Positions 47,410-59,700 of a stretch of 64,000 bases of DNA are shown here, one piece after another. Both the position numbers and the translations under genes were made by a program. Under the pieces are notes generated by a model, which was not told the origin of the DNA, did no database searches, and was given only the letters and a program-made list of their open reading frames with translations. The stretch is taken from NCBI GenBank assembly GCA_023101885.1, contig JALPQD010000393.1, forward strand, positions 1,674,001 through 1,738,000, read 5' to 3'. The stretch comes from Typhlomys cinereus. Taxonomy: Eukaryota; Chordata; Mammalia; Rodentia; Platacanthomyidae. Within the stretch, counting starts at the first letter, position 1. Each line of letters starts with the position of its first letter.

Positions 47410-50400
47410 ATGTCTGGAATTAACAATAGTTTCTCCATTATAACACTAAATGTTAATGGAATAATTCACCGATCAAGAGACATAGATTACAAACTTGGAT
47501 TAAAAATCACAATCCATCAATCTGCTGCCTGCAGGAAACCCATCTCACCACAAAAGATAGGCACGCTCTAAAAATAAAAGGCTGGTCAACAATTCTACAA
47601 GCAAATGGAAGCAGAAAACAGGCAGGGGTAGTCATTATGCTATCAGACAAAGTGGACTTCAAACCAAAGAAAATTATAAGAGACACGGATGGATACTACA
47701 TTTTAGTCACAGGTACAATTCACCAAGAAGACTTCACAATACTGAACATATATGCACCCAATACGGGCCCCTGCACATTCATTAAGAAAACCCTACAGCG
47801 TCTAAAGCAAGAAATCAACCCCCAAACGATAATTCCTGGGGACTTCAACACCGCCCTCTCAACATGGAATAGATCAACAGGTCAAAAGCTTAACAGAGAC
47901 ACTTTGGAACTTAATCAAACCCTGAAAGAAATGGACCTTACAGATCTCTATCGAACTTTTCACACACGCACCAAAGAATACACATTTTTCTCAGCAGTAC
48001 ATGGATCGTTCTCAAAAATAGATCACATATTGGGCCACAAAATGAATCTACACATATACAAAAAAGTTGAAATTCCAACCTGTGCCCTATCAGACCACCA
48101 CGGCCTAAAGCTGGACATCCACAACACATCAAACAAGAGAAAATACACTAACTCCTGGAAACTTAACACTATGATGCTGAATGAGAACTGGATTCAGGAA
48201 GAAATTAAAAAGGAAATTCAAGATTTCCTGAAAGTGAATGATAACGAAAATACAACTTACCAAAATCTCTGGGACACAATGAAAGCTGTTCTAAGAGGTA
48301 AGTTCATAGCTCTTAATGCGTACATCAAAAAAATGGAAACATCGGAAATAAACAACTTAACAATGCAGCTTAAAGATTTAGAGAAACTAGAGAAATCTGA
48401 TCCCAAAAGTAGTAGAAGAGAGGAGATTAGCAAAATAAGGGGAGAAATATCTGAAATCGAGATTAAGAAAACGATAGAAAAAATCAACCAGTCAAAAAGC
48501 TGGTTCTTTGAAAAAATCAATAAGATTAATACACCCCTAGCTAAATTAACCAAAAGCAAGAGAGAGAAAACCCAAATTAACAAAATTAGAAATGAACATG
48601 GAGTTATCACTACAGATACCCAAGAAATCCAGAGAATTATAACATCATATTTCAAAAACATTAATTCTGTTAAGTTTGACAATACAAAAGAGATGGATGA
48701 ATTTCTAAGTAAACACAACTTACCTAAATTGAATCAGGAAGTTGTGAATTATTTAAATAGCCCTATAACATATAAGGAAATTGAGGAAGTAATGTCGAAT
48801 CTTCCCACCAAAAAATGTCCTGGACCAGATGGATTCAGCACAGAGTTCTACCAGACATTTAAGGAGTTAATAGCACCAATACTCCTTAAACTGTTCCATC
48901 AAATAGCAAAGGAAGGAACACTACCAAATTCCTCTATGAAGCTAATATCATCTTAATCCCAACCTAATAATGATTCACTTAAAAAAAGAAAACTATAGGC
49001 CGATCTCCCTGATGAACACAGACGCAAAGATTCTCAACAAAGTCTTAGCAAATAGGATTCAAAAACATATTAAAAAGATCATTCACAGGGACCAAGTAGG
49101 CTTCATCCCCGGCACCAAGGTTGGTTCAACATACGCAAATCAATAAATGTAATTCATCATGTAAACCAGTATAAGTCCAACACCACATGATACTCTCGAT
49201 AGATGCAGAAAAAGCTTTTGACAAGATCCAACAGCCTTTTATGATCAAAACGCTAGAGACAGTAGGAATGGAAGGAACCTTTATCAATATAATAAAAGCT
49301 GTATACAACAAGCCCACAGCAAGGATTATGTTCAATGGGGAACAATTGGAAGCATTCCCACTTCGATCAGGAACTAGACAAGGCTGTCCACTCTCACCAC
49401 TTCTATTCAATATTGTACTTGAAGTCTTAGCTGAAGTCATAAGACAAGAAAGGGACATAAGAGGGATTCAAATCGGCAAGGAAGAAGTCAAGCTATCCCT
49501 ATTTGCAGATGACATGATCCTATACCTGAGTGATCCCAAAAACTCCACCAGGAAGCTCCTGGAAGTAATTGAGAAGTTCAGTAGGGTGGCAGGATACAAA
49601 ATAAATGTGCAAAAATCAGAGGCCTTCCTATATGCCCAGAATGAAAGAAGTGAAAAAGCCTTGAGAGAAACAATCACATTTACTATAGCCCCTAAAAAAA
49701 TGAAATACCTTGGTATAAACCTAACCAAGGAGGTAAAAGACCTTTATAATGAAAACTTTAAAACCCTAAAGAAAGAAATAGCAGAAGATACCAGAAGGTG
49801 GAAAGACCTCCCTTGTTCCTGGATTGGCAGAATCAACATCGTAAAAATGACCATCCTAACAAAGGCAATATACAAATTCAATGCTATACCAATCAAAATC
49901 CCAAAGCAATTCTTCAAAGAAGTTGACCAAACAATCTCAAAGTTCATATGTAGGCACAAAAGACCCAGGAGAGCAAAAACAATCCTGAGTAACAAAAACA
50001 CTTCTGGAGGTATTGCCATACCAAACCTTAGTCTATACTACAAATCCATAGTTGTTAAGACAGCCTGGTACTGGCTCCAAAATAGACACACAGATCAATG
50101 GATAAGGATTGAAGACCCAGATATAAGCCCAAAAAGTTACAGCCATTTGGTCTTTGACAAAGGGGCCCAAAGAATCCAATGGAAAAAGAACAGCATCTTC
50201 AACAAATGGTGCTGGCAAAACTGGATCTCCACATGAGAAGATTAAAGCTGGACCCGTACTTGTCACCATGTACAAGACTTAATTCCAAATGGATCAAGGA
50301 CCTTGATATAAGGCCAGAGACTATAAAAACCATAGTTGAAAGGATAGGGAACTCCCTAGAGCTGATTGGGCTAGGCCAACATTTCCTAAACAGACATCCA

Positions 50401-51216
50401 ATGGCACAGTCACTGCTACCAACTCTCAACAGTTGGGATCTTGTGAAATTAAAGAGCTTCTGTTCAGATAAAGAGATTATAACGCGAGCTCAAAGGCAAC
50501 CCACAGAATGGGAGAAAATCTTCACTAACCACACATCTGATAGAACTCTGCACAAAGAACTTAGAAAACTAAACACCAAGGAAACCAATGGCCCAATTAA
50601 AAAATGGGCCCTGGAACTTAAAAGACACTTTACCATGGATGAAATTAAAATGTCTAACAAATATCTTAAAAAATGCTCCACTTCCTTAGCCATCAGGGAA
50701 ATGCAAATCAAAACTTCCCTGAGATATCATCTCACCCCGGTCAGGATGGCAAAAATCCACAATACTAACAACGACAAATGCTGGAGAGGATGTGGAGAGA
50801 GGGGAACTCTCCTACATTGCTGGTGGGAATGCAGGCTCATACAGCCACTCTGGCGAGCCGTCTGGAGATTCTTAAAGAAATTAAAGATTGAAATGCCATA
50901 TGGCCCTGCTATTCCATTTTTTGGAATAACCCCCCATACAGCAGAGGTTCACCTCAATAGCACAAGCACGACCATGTTCATTGCAGCACTATTTACAATA
51001 GCAAAGTCATGGGATCAGTCCAAATGTCCAACATTTGACGAGTGGATAAGGAAACTGTGGTACATCTATACAACGGAGTACTACTCAGCCATCAAAAATG
51101 ATGAATTACTGGAATTTGCCAGGAAATGGATGTCATTAGAAACAATTATATTAAGTGAAGTATCCCAGACCCAGAAAATTAAGCGCCATATGTACTCCCC
51201 AATAGGTGGCTCCTAG
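47410..51216 (+). pseudogene. ORF2p (L1): L1 ORF2 (endonuclease/reverse transcriptase), frameshifted
   Basis: Known role: nicks target DNA and reverse-transcribes L1 RNA. Start ATG at 47,410 ([17 protein letters not shown]). Domains in order: AP-type endonuclease with ICCLQETH (about 47,523), GDFNTAL (about 47,838) and [10 protein letters not shown] (about 48,089); reverse transcriptase with [11 protein letters not shown] (about 48,823) and the catalytic FADD at 49,502-49,513; C-terminal cysteine-rich segment CWRGCGERGTLLHCWWEC near 50,780-50,835. Against the other L1 copy I infer -1 near 47,465, -1 near 48,927, -2 near 48,963, +1 near 48,985, -1 near 49,117, -1 near 49,173 and -1 at 50,234. 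No premature stop arises by substitution in the ancestral frame. As given it cannot encode a full ORF2p. Confidence 0.92.
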
Positions 51217-52208
51217 TACCAAACCCACCCAGCCCACCTAGAGACAGTAATTCCAAGGATTATGAACAGGAGGGATGGGGTAGGAGGGCCACACCAGAAA
51301 GAAGGAGAGAAGGGACCATGTTACAGCAGGGAAAATAGGCCTCCACCAAGGACCCAAATAAGTAATGAGACATCTGATTAAGTTCACAGACTTTTGTTCC
51401 TGATCATTTACTACTGAAGGGTGTGATCTCACCAGAAGAGGAGAGGCATATAGTCTAGCAGATAAAAAGTAACCATTTTGCAAATGGGTGATAGACCCCT
51501 CCCTTACTGTGGTTTCCCACTTTTATTACATCTACCTTTGAATGTGCTTTTATCACAAGACTCTAACAGCTCTGGCCAGGGGGTAACATACAATGCACGC
51601 CAGGATGGAGTGAAGGGCATTGCAGGAGCAGCAAAAACTGCAAAAGAAAATCAACAAACCACAATCCAGAACTTCAGAGACTCTATATCAACCACCTACA
51701 ACTAGGCCAGCTTAGTCTCTCCCTATCTTGAAGCTCAGGGAAATTTGCGGAAGAGGGGGCGATAAGAGTGTAAGAGCAAAAGGATGGGAAGAGCAATGAT
51801 ATGTAAGATACTCTATACTAGTTAGGGCTGAAGCAATCATAATTGGACTTTGCATGCCCTGCGCATTGTCCAACACACTGTTGACCTCACAAAATCTAGC
51901 ATCTGCTAAAGGCACCAAGATCCTTGGAGGCAAAGGATTGGCAGCCACAGCAGTGTTCCTATACCTAAGGGGAACACGGGAAAGGGTTCAGGGAAATGCC
52001 ACTGGGTCCTTGTACGTCATCGGAGAGGAGGGCCCAGAGGAAAAAATCAGACATGCACAAGAAAGGACTCTCTGGGAATTGGGGTGGGAGGCACTGGGGG
52101 ATGGGGAGGGAGAGGGGTGGGGAGGGGGAGCAGGGGGTATGGGGGGAGGAGGAGGGAGGGAGGGAACTGGTGTACCTAATAAGTTTGTATGAGCTGAAAT
52201 AAAAAAAA
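51217..52208 (+). other. L1 3' UTR with G-rich tract and A tail
   Basis: Non-coding 3' end shared with the copies at 15.5, 17.8 and 55.7 kb. A G-rich tract at about 52,080-52,165 contains many runs of three or more G and could form quadruplexes. GTATGAGCTGAAAT precedes a run of A at 52,200-52,210. ORFs on either strand of this region are composition artefacts. Confidence 0.9.
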
Positions 52209-52227
52209 AAGAATATAAAATTTGAGA
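52209..52227. repeat. target-site duplication of the plus-strand L1, right copy
   Basis: Identical 19-base partner of 45,976-45,994, directly after the A tail. Confidence 0.96.
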
Positions 52228-53543
52228 AAATATGCTAGGTAGCACATTCCAAAGAAATAGAACTCCAAAGTTTTACTCTCTCTCAAAATTTTAATAATTT
52301 TTATGACTCTGTCTTCTATTCAGTGTTATAATATTATTCCTATTGGAATCTCTATAATCTTCAAGATTATATCAGGAAATGGTTAGGATCTATATCCAAC
52401 AAACATTAAACATAAACTTTATCAAATTATATTTGGGGCCTTCTGAAATAGTTTCCAGTTTCTCATAGGCTAAATTATATTCTGATAATTCTCTGAAAAA
52501 AATGATTTTAAAGCTTAATGTTTTGAAATATAGATATCATAGTATTTGCTTAGGGTCATACTGTGAAAAATACAATCTATATTGACCATAAGAAACTGTT
52601 CTACTAATAGTCAATGGTTTTTTAACCTTTGTCATAACTTTGGAAAATTAGAGATATATGCAGAAAAAATATATGTTTGCTATTTTCCTGAAGTTCAGTC
52701 TGGCTGCCTTCCTGAAAATATCATGTATCTTACATAGCATTTGAATCTGGCTGCTCGTGAAATTTGCTGACTGATATGAAGCTAACCAGTGTCAACCACT
52801 AGAACTAATCCATCACATACAGTTGTCATAGCACAAAGAATGTCAATTATCTCTCACAAAGTAACTGAGATGGCAAAAATCGATCCAAGAAGATACAGCA
52901 AATTATCTTCTAAATATAGCATGAAAAGCTTGAGTCTGTGGCATTCTTCAGAAGTTCCTTCTCTAAAGAAAAGCCAAATGACAGTCTGTTAGACTACATA
53001 CCAGATACAGAGATTTGAAGACCCAAAAGTCTGAAAAAAAATCAGGCAGTCCAATGTACCTCAAATGGAAGAATTCAAGTACAATGTACTGCTAAAGAAA
53101 AGAAATAGCTGTCATTTCTGAGATTCTTCCAATTCTTGGTCTTCCAAATAAATTTTATCTTAGTTCTCCACTTGAGATAATAGAATGTCATCTTCTTAGT
53201 GAGGTATTCTTTTGTTCTTAATTTGTAGCAAAAATATATTTTAACCTGTGGGACCCAAACAGAAGAATGGTGAAAGAATCTAATGAATAATGTGATGAAT
53301 AATGTTCATGCTCTAGTTTAATCTACAGGATAGTTTTCTGTTTACCATTAAAAAGCATTTATGACTTTAATTTTGGATTTTTTATTAATTCAATCTATTG
53401 AAGCATGTGCAGTGATATCATTTTATGATGAAGTGTTTGTAAAAAATCAACTTTTAACACTGTGTTAAGAAATAGCATGTGATCATGAACGTACTAGAGA
53501 TAATCACTTTCCTAATGGACTTCAAGCTTTAGTAAATGGATTC

Positions 53544-53544
<1 letters not shown>
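52228..53544. other. unrecognised AT-rich stretch between the two L1s
   Basis: No gene or repeat family recognised. This is part of the 3.5-kb spacer between the tail-to-tail L1 pair. Confidence 0.4.

Positions 53545-53585
<41 letters not shown>
53545..53585. repeat. (GT)n microsatellite
   Basis: About 20 GT dinucleotides. Confidence 0.97.
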
Positions 53586-53586
<1 letters not shown>

Positions 53587-53718
53587 GCATGTGGGTGGAT
53601 ATACATATATATGTGTACTGTAAACAAATTCTTTAGAGAATAAATATTGGTTATGGAATTCATTTCCCCTCTTGTGGGATGATCACATGCCAGATTCTTA
53701 CTGTTGAGAAGCCTGCTT

Positions 53719-53732
53719 AAAAATGAGAGAGA
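53719..53732. repeat. target-site duplication of SINE copy D, left
   Basis: AAAAATGAGAGAGA, repeated at 54,034-54,047. Low complexity, so the exact ends are uncertain. Confidence 0.75.
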
Positions 53733-53733
53733 G

Positions 53734-53956
53734 GGGGGCTGGAGAGGTAACTCAGGGGTTAAGCCTCTGCCTTGCACAAGGAAGGTTCTGAGTTCGGATC
53801 CTAGACCCCACGTATAGATGCCGGGCAGAAGCAGGGGTGGCCTGCATTTCTGGTCCTGGTAGGGCAGAGCCTGTGAATCCTGGGACGGAGTAAACAAGGA
53901 GGAGGTGAAGGCGGTCCATGGTGGTTCCCGAATTCGCCCATGGTTCTACACACACA

Positions 53957-54006
<50 letters not shown>

Positions 54007-54033
54007 TGAATAAATAATAAAAAAGAAATTTAA
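53734..54033 (+). mobile_element. young tRNA-headed SINE, copy D
   Basis: Same family as 18,774. The head GGGGCTGGAGAGGTAACTCA has GG to AA in the A-box region. The B box is well kept (GAGTTCGGATCC at about 53,792). The body matches the other young copies (GCCTGCATTTCTGGTCCTGG, GGCAGAGCCTGTGAATCCTG, GTGGTTCCCGAATTCGCCCA). The tail is a long CA tract (about 53,949-54,003), then AATTGAATAAATAAT. Confidence 0.93.
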
Positions 54034-54047
54034 AAAAATGAGAGAGA
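54034..54047. repeat. target-site duplication of SINE copy D, right
   Basis: Partner of 53,719-53,732. Confidence 0.75.
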
Positions 54048-55740
54048 TAGAGAGATAGAGAGTAATCCTAACTGCAACAACTATAGAAGAATTTGTTCTG
54101 TTGAAATATGACCACATTGGAACATACTGCAATTCTTTTGTAATACCAACTAGCAAAATTAAACAGTAAAGCAATCAAATGAAAGCCTCCTTTGAGCAAA
54201 GAGGACTAAAAGATTTCATTAACAGTTTAGAGCAGAATGCAAACTTGTATTTAATTCTACTTAGGGTTTAATGATCTCCACAGGAACCTTGACAATTCAA
54301 AGTGAGATCTGTAGAGATGCATTATGGTTTCTCAAAATGTATAAATTAGAAATTCAATGAATGTGTACAATAGAAATCATGGGGACTACATTTCAAATGT
54401 ATGTTAATCTTTTATTTTGACAGGGAGAATTCAGCTTCAATTATTTAAGATTATTTTGGTAGTTTCACATTACTAACCTTAGTGTGCCTTTCAAGAAATT
54501 AGTGAATTCATCCCTAAGAAATAGATAACAAAGAGGACTGCTTTCTTCAAGAGAGAAGAAAGACCAAATCCTTTCTATACTTCTGTTTTCTTCTTATCTA
54601 TAAATAGATAATCCAAGGAAAGGCCATACTGATTTTTTTCCAGGCAGTATCACTTTCCATGGGGAAAAAAGCTAGAAAACTGGTGTCTTAATGACATCAG
54701 TCAAAATAATTGCACTTAGCAATTATTATGTATAATACATAAAGATGAGAGTGCAAGGGCAGGGAGTCTTTGACCATCCTCTGAAACTAGTGCCCATACC
54801 TCTTCATGTAAAGACAACCAAATTACATTTAAAATTCATGTCCAAATGTATTTGTCTTTCAAAGTTTAATGCTTGAGAACTATACTTAATGTACAAATAG
54901 GACCTTATGGCTTCCCAATGACTATTTAGGAAACTTATATGCAAACTTTTGACTCTGATGCTAAGCCTTTGTTATGGAATAATAAAGAATACTCCTCTGT
55001 GAAATTCCCATGCATACTTCTGTAGAGAAGCTCAGAGTTACAGAAGGTGAATGTTTGACCTTGGTATTTTGAACACTGCCAAGAGCAATATTCTCTTAAA
55101 TTTTCTCTTCCTAATTAGCACAAGCTGTCTCCTGCTTTTTATCTCTCTACATTTAAGTGGAAATATGAGGCAAAAAAAGACAAATTGTTCTTTGCTCCTT
55201 TCCTAGCTGCCACCAAGACAAATGATGCTCCTATAGGTTATGGGAACACTTCAAGTAGCTAAAAGCCCTTTATTGCGTTTTACTAGTGCCATGTGCAATA
55301 AAGGAATGAAGAATTAGCAGTGGAGCACATCACTTAGATAATGAGCACCTACTGACTTGAAACATTGCATGTTTCTTAGTGAGCAATTCTATTGTTGGCT
55401 TCTTTATTCATATATATTAGGTGTAGAGGTAGATTGAAAAGAGCATTGATTCTGAATATTATGGGTATGAGTAAATGTATATTTGGCTACACAATTGACA
55501 AGTGAAGATGCCTAAAAATTGGGCTAAGTACAGCAATAGACAGTGCTATCCTCAAAAATACTTTAAATGTAAGTTGTATATATTTATGAGTTCATTCATA
55601 GATAAGATATCCAAAATATAAGTAAAGATGTAACCTCTAAAGGAAATGACAAGGATGAAAATAGCAACAGGTAATAGTTCAAGAGTACTTGCTCTTTCTA
55701 TAAAAAATCTTTTCATTTTTTTTTAATTTGGTGGAATTTT
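54048..55740. other. unrecognised AT-rich stretch
   Basis: No gene, RNA or repeat family recognised. Remainder of the spacer between the two L1s. Confidence 0.4.
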
Positions 55741-56769
55741 TTAACATTTTTTATTATTATTTCTGCTCATACAAACTTGGTTCCCTCCCTCCCTCCTCCT
55801 TCCCCTGACCACCCTGCTCCCCCTTCCCTCAACCCTCCCTCCCAATCCCCCAGTGCCTCCCCCCCTCCCCGGAGAATCCATTAATGTGCATGCCAGACTC
55901 TCCTCTGGACCCTCCTCTCCGGTGACATACAAAGAACCAGTGGCCTTTCCCTGAACCTTTTCCTGTGTTCCCCTTAAGCCATAGGAACATTACTGTGGCT
56001 GTCAATCCCTTGCCTCCAAGGATCTTAGTGCCTTTAGCAAATGCTAGACTTTGGGGAGTCAATAGTGTGTTGGAAATTGCGCAGGGCATGCAAAGTCCAA
56101 TTTTGATTGCTTCGGCTTTAATTTATGTGGAGTATCTTACATACCATTGCTCCTCCCATCCTTGTGCTCTTACAATCTTACCGCCTCCTCTTCCACGAAT
56201 TTCCCTGAGCTTCAGGATGGGGAGAGATTAGTCTGGCCTAGTTCCAGGTAGGTTGATACAGAGTCTCTGAAGTTCTAGATTATGGTTTGTTGGTTTTCTT
56301 TTGCAGTTTTGCTGCTCCTGCAATGCCTTTCACTCTATCCTGATGGGTATTGGATGACACCCACTGGCCAGAGACAAAAAGCTGTTAAACTAGAGTCTTG
56401 TTATAAGAGCCCATTCAAAGGTAGATGTAATAAAAGTAGGAAATCACAGTGAGGGAGGGGTCAATCACCCATTTGCAAAATGGTTACTTTTTATCTGCCA
56501 GACTATATGCCCTCCTCTTCTGGTGAGATCATACCCCCTCAGTTGCAAATGATCAGGAACGAAAGTCTGTGAACTTAACCAGATGTCTCATTACTTACTT
56601 GCAGTCCTTGATGGAGGCCTGTTTTCTCTGCTGTAACATGGTCTCCTCTCTCCTTCTTTCTGGTGTGGCCTTCCTACCCCATCCCTCCTGTTCATAATCC
56701 TTGCAATTACTGTGGGTATTACAGAAATTTATCTTTGAGGGTCTCTAGGTGGACTTGGTGGGTTTGGTA
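55741..56769 (-). other. 3' UTR of the minus-strand L1
   Basis: Reverse complement of the L1 3' UTR. The G-rich tract (C-rich on the plus strand) lies at about 55,780-55,870, and the tail reads AAATAATAATAAAAAATG on the minus strand. It is the same type of 3' UTR as the plus-strand L1. Confidence 0.9.
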
Positions 56770-59700
56770 CTAGGAACCACGTATTAAGGAGTACATATGG
56801 CGCTTAATTTTCTGGGTCTGGGATACTTCACTTAATATAATTGTTTCTAATAACATCCATTTCCTGGCAAATTCCAGGAATTCATAATTTTTGATGGCTG
56901 AGTAGTACTCCATTTTATAGATGTACCACCTTTTCCTTATCCACTCATCAACTGTTGGACATTTGAGTTGATTCCATGACATTGCTATTGTAAACAGTAC
57001 TGTTATGAACATAGTCGTGCTTGTGCTAATGAGGTGATTTTTTGCTGTATGTGGGGTTATTCCCAAAAGTGGAATAGCAGGGTCATATGGCATTTCAATC
57101 TTTAGTTTCTTTAAGAATCTCCAGACTGCTTGCCAGAGTGGCTATATGAGACTACATTCCCACCAGCAATGTAGGAGAGTTCCCCTCTCTCCACATCTTC
57201 TCCAGCATTTGTTGTTGTTTCTATTGTGGATTTTTGCCATCCTGACCAGGGTGAGATGATATCTCAGGGACTTTTTGATTTGCATTTCCCTGATGGCTAA
57301 GGATGTGGAGCATTTTTCAACATATTTGTTAGACATTTTAATTTCATCCATGGTAAAGTTTCTTTTAAGTTCCAGGGCCCATTTTTTAATTGGGCCATTG
57401 GTTTCCTTGGTGTTTAGTTTTCTAAGTTCTTTGTGCACTCTGGATAATAGAGCTCTATCAGATATGTGGTTAGTGAAGATTTTCTCCCATTCTGTGGGTT
57501 ACTTTGAGCTCATGTTACAATCTCTTTATCTGAACAGAAGCTCTTTAATTTCACAACATCCCAACTGTTGAGAGTTCGTAGTAGTGACTGTGCCATTGGA
57601 TGTCTGTTTAGGAACTGTTGGCCTAGCCCAATCAGCTCTAGGGAGTTCTCTACACTTTCAATTATGATTTTTATAATCTCTGGCCTTATATCAAGGTCCT
57701 TGATCCATTTGGAATTAAGTCTTGTACATGGTGACAAGTACGGGCCCAGTTTTAATCTTCTGCATGTGGAGATCCAGTTTTGCCAGTACCATTTGTTGAA
57801 GATACTGTTCTTTTTCCATTGGATTCTTTGGGCCCCTTTAACAAATATCAAATGGCTGTAGTTGTGTGGTCTTATATCTGGGTCGTCAACACTTATCTAT
57901 TGATCTGTGTGTCTATTTTGGAGCCAGTATCAGGCTGTTTTTACAACTACGAATTTGTAGTATAGATTAAGGTTTGGTGTGGTAATACCTCCAGCACTGT
58001 TTTTGTTACTCAGGATTGTCTTTGTTGTCCTGGGTCTTTTGTGCCTCCATATGAATTTTGAGATTGTTTGGTCAACTTCTTTAAAGAATTGCTTTGGGAT
58101 TTTAATTGGTATAGCATTGAATTTGTATATTGCCTTTGTTAGGATGGTCATTTTTACGATGTTGATTCTGCCAATCCAGGAACAAGGGAGGTCTTTCCAC
58201 CTTCTGGTATCTTCTGCTATTTCGTTCTTTATGGTTTTAAAGTTTTCATTATAAAGGTCTTTTACCTCCTTGGTTAGGTTTATACCAAGGTATTTCATTT
58301 TTTTAGGGGCTATAGTAAATGTGATTGTTTCTCTCAAGGCTTTTTCACTTCTTTCATTCTGGGCATATAGGAAGGCCTCTGATTTTTGCACATTTATTTT
58401 GTATCCTGCCACCCTACTGAACTTCTCAATTACTTCCAGGAGCTTCCTGGTGGAGTTTTTGGGATCACTCAGGTATAAGATCATGTCATCTACAAATAGG
58501 GATAGCTTGACTTCTTCCTTGCCGGTGTGAATTCCTCTTATGTCCCTTTCTTGTCTTATGGCTTCAACTAACATTCAAGTACAATATTGACTAGAAGTGT
58601 TGAGAGTGGACAGCCTTGTCTAGTTCTTGATTGAAGTGGGAATGCTTCCAATTTTCCCCCATTGAACATAATCCTTGCTGTGGGCTTGTTGTATACAGCT
58701 TTTATTATATTGATAAAGGTTCCTTCCATTCCTACTGTCTCTAGCGTTTTGATCATAAAAGGCTGTTGGATCTTGTTAAAAGCTTTTTCTGCATCTATCG
58801 AGAGTATCATGTGGTGTTGGACTTTGGACTGGTTTATATGATGAATTACATTTATTGATTTGTGTATGTTGAACCAACCTTGCGTGCCGGGGATGAAGCC
58901 TACTTGGTCCCCATGAATGATCTTTTTGATATGTTTTTGAATCCGATTTGCTAAGACTTTGTTGAGAATCTTTGCGTCTGTGTTCATCAGGGAGATCGGC
59001 CTATAGTTTTCTTTTTTGGGTGAATCTTTATTAGGTTTTGGGATTAACATAGAAGGAATTTGGTAGTGTTCCTTCCTTTGCTATTTGATGGAACAGTTTA
59101 GGGAGTATTGGTGTTATTAACTCCTTAAATATCTGGTAGAGCTCTGTGCTGAATCCATCTGGTCCAGGACATTTTTTGGTGGGAAGATTCAAGATTACTT
59201 CCGCAATTTCCTCATATGTTATGGGACTATTTAAATAATTCACAACTTCCTGATTCAATTTAGGTAAGTTGTGTTTACTTAGAAATTCATCCATCTCTTT
59301 TGTATTGTCAAACTTCACAGAGTTAAAGTTTTTGAAATATGATGTTATAATTCTCTGGATTTCTTGGGTATCAGTAGTGATAACTCCATGTTCATTTCTA
59401 ATTTTGTTAATTTGGGTTTTGTTAATTGGGTTTTTTGCTTTTAGTTAATTTAGCTAGGAGTGTATCAATCTTATGATTTTTTCAAAGAACCAGCTTTTCG
59501 ACTGGTTGATTTTCTGTATCATTTCCCTAATCCTGATTTCAGATATTTCTCCCTTTATTTTGCTAATCTCCTCTCTTCTACTACTTTTGGGATCAGATTT
59601 CTCTAGTTTCTCTAAAGCTTTAAGCTGCATTGTTAAGTTGTTTATTTCCGATGTTTCCATTTTTTTGATGTAGGCATTAAGAGCTATGAACTTACCTCTT

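Larger units (their letters stand above)
45995..52208 (+). mobile_element. full-length L1 element, plus strand
   Basis: A 6.2-kb non-LTR retrotransposon bounded by a perfect 19-bp target duplication. Order: GC-rich 5' UTR (45,995-46,293), ORF1 (intact), short intergenic segment, ORF2 (seven small indels, no nonsense substitution seen), a 3' UTR of about 980 bases with a G-rich tract, and an A-rich tail. The perfect duplication and intact ORF1 indicate a recent insertion. A related minus-strand copy lies at 55,741-62,495. Confidence 0.97.

Noticed and set aside
48257..48718. 153-codon ORF on the minus strand
   Set aside because: Shadow of L1 ORF2 on the opposite strand. Hydrophobic composition comes from the lysine/asparagine-rich sense frame. 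The same holds for 49,468-50,019 minus and for the plus-strand frames in 57,275-60,052.
53529..54174. ORFs of 122 and 140 codons on the minus strand
   Set aside because: They read antisense through SINE copy D and its CA tail. The same frames appear at the other three SINE copies (18,665-19,032; 20,745-21,077; 31,151-31,518).
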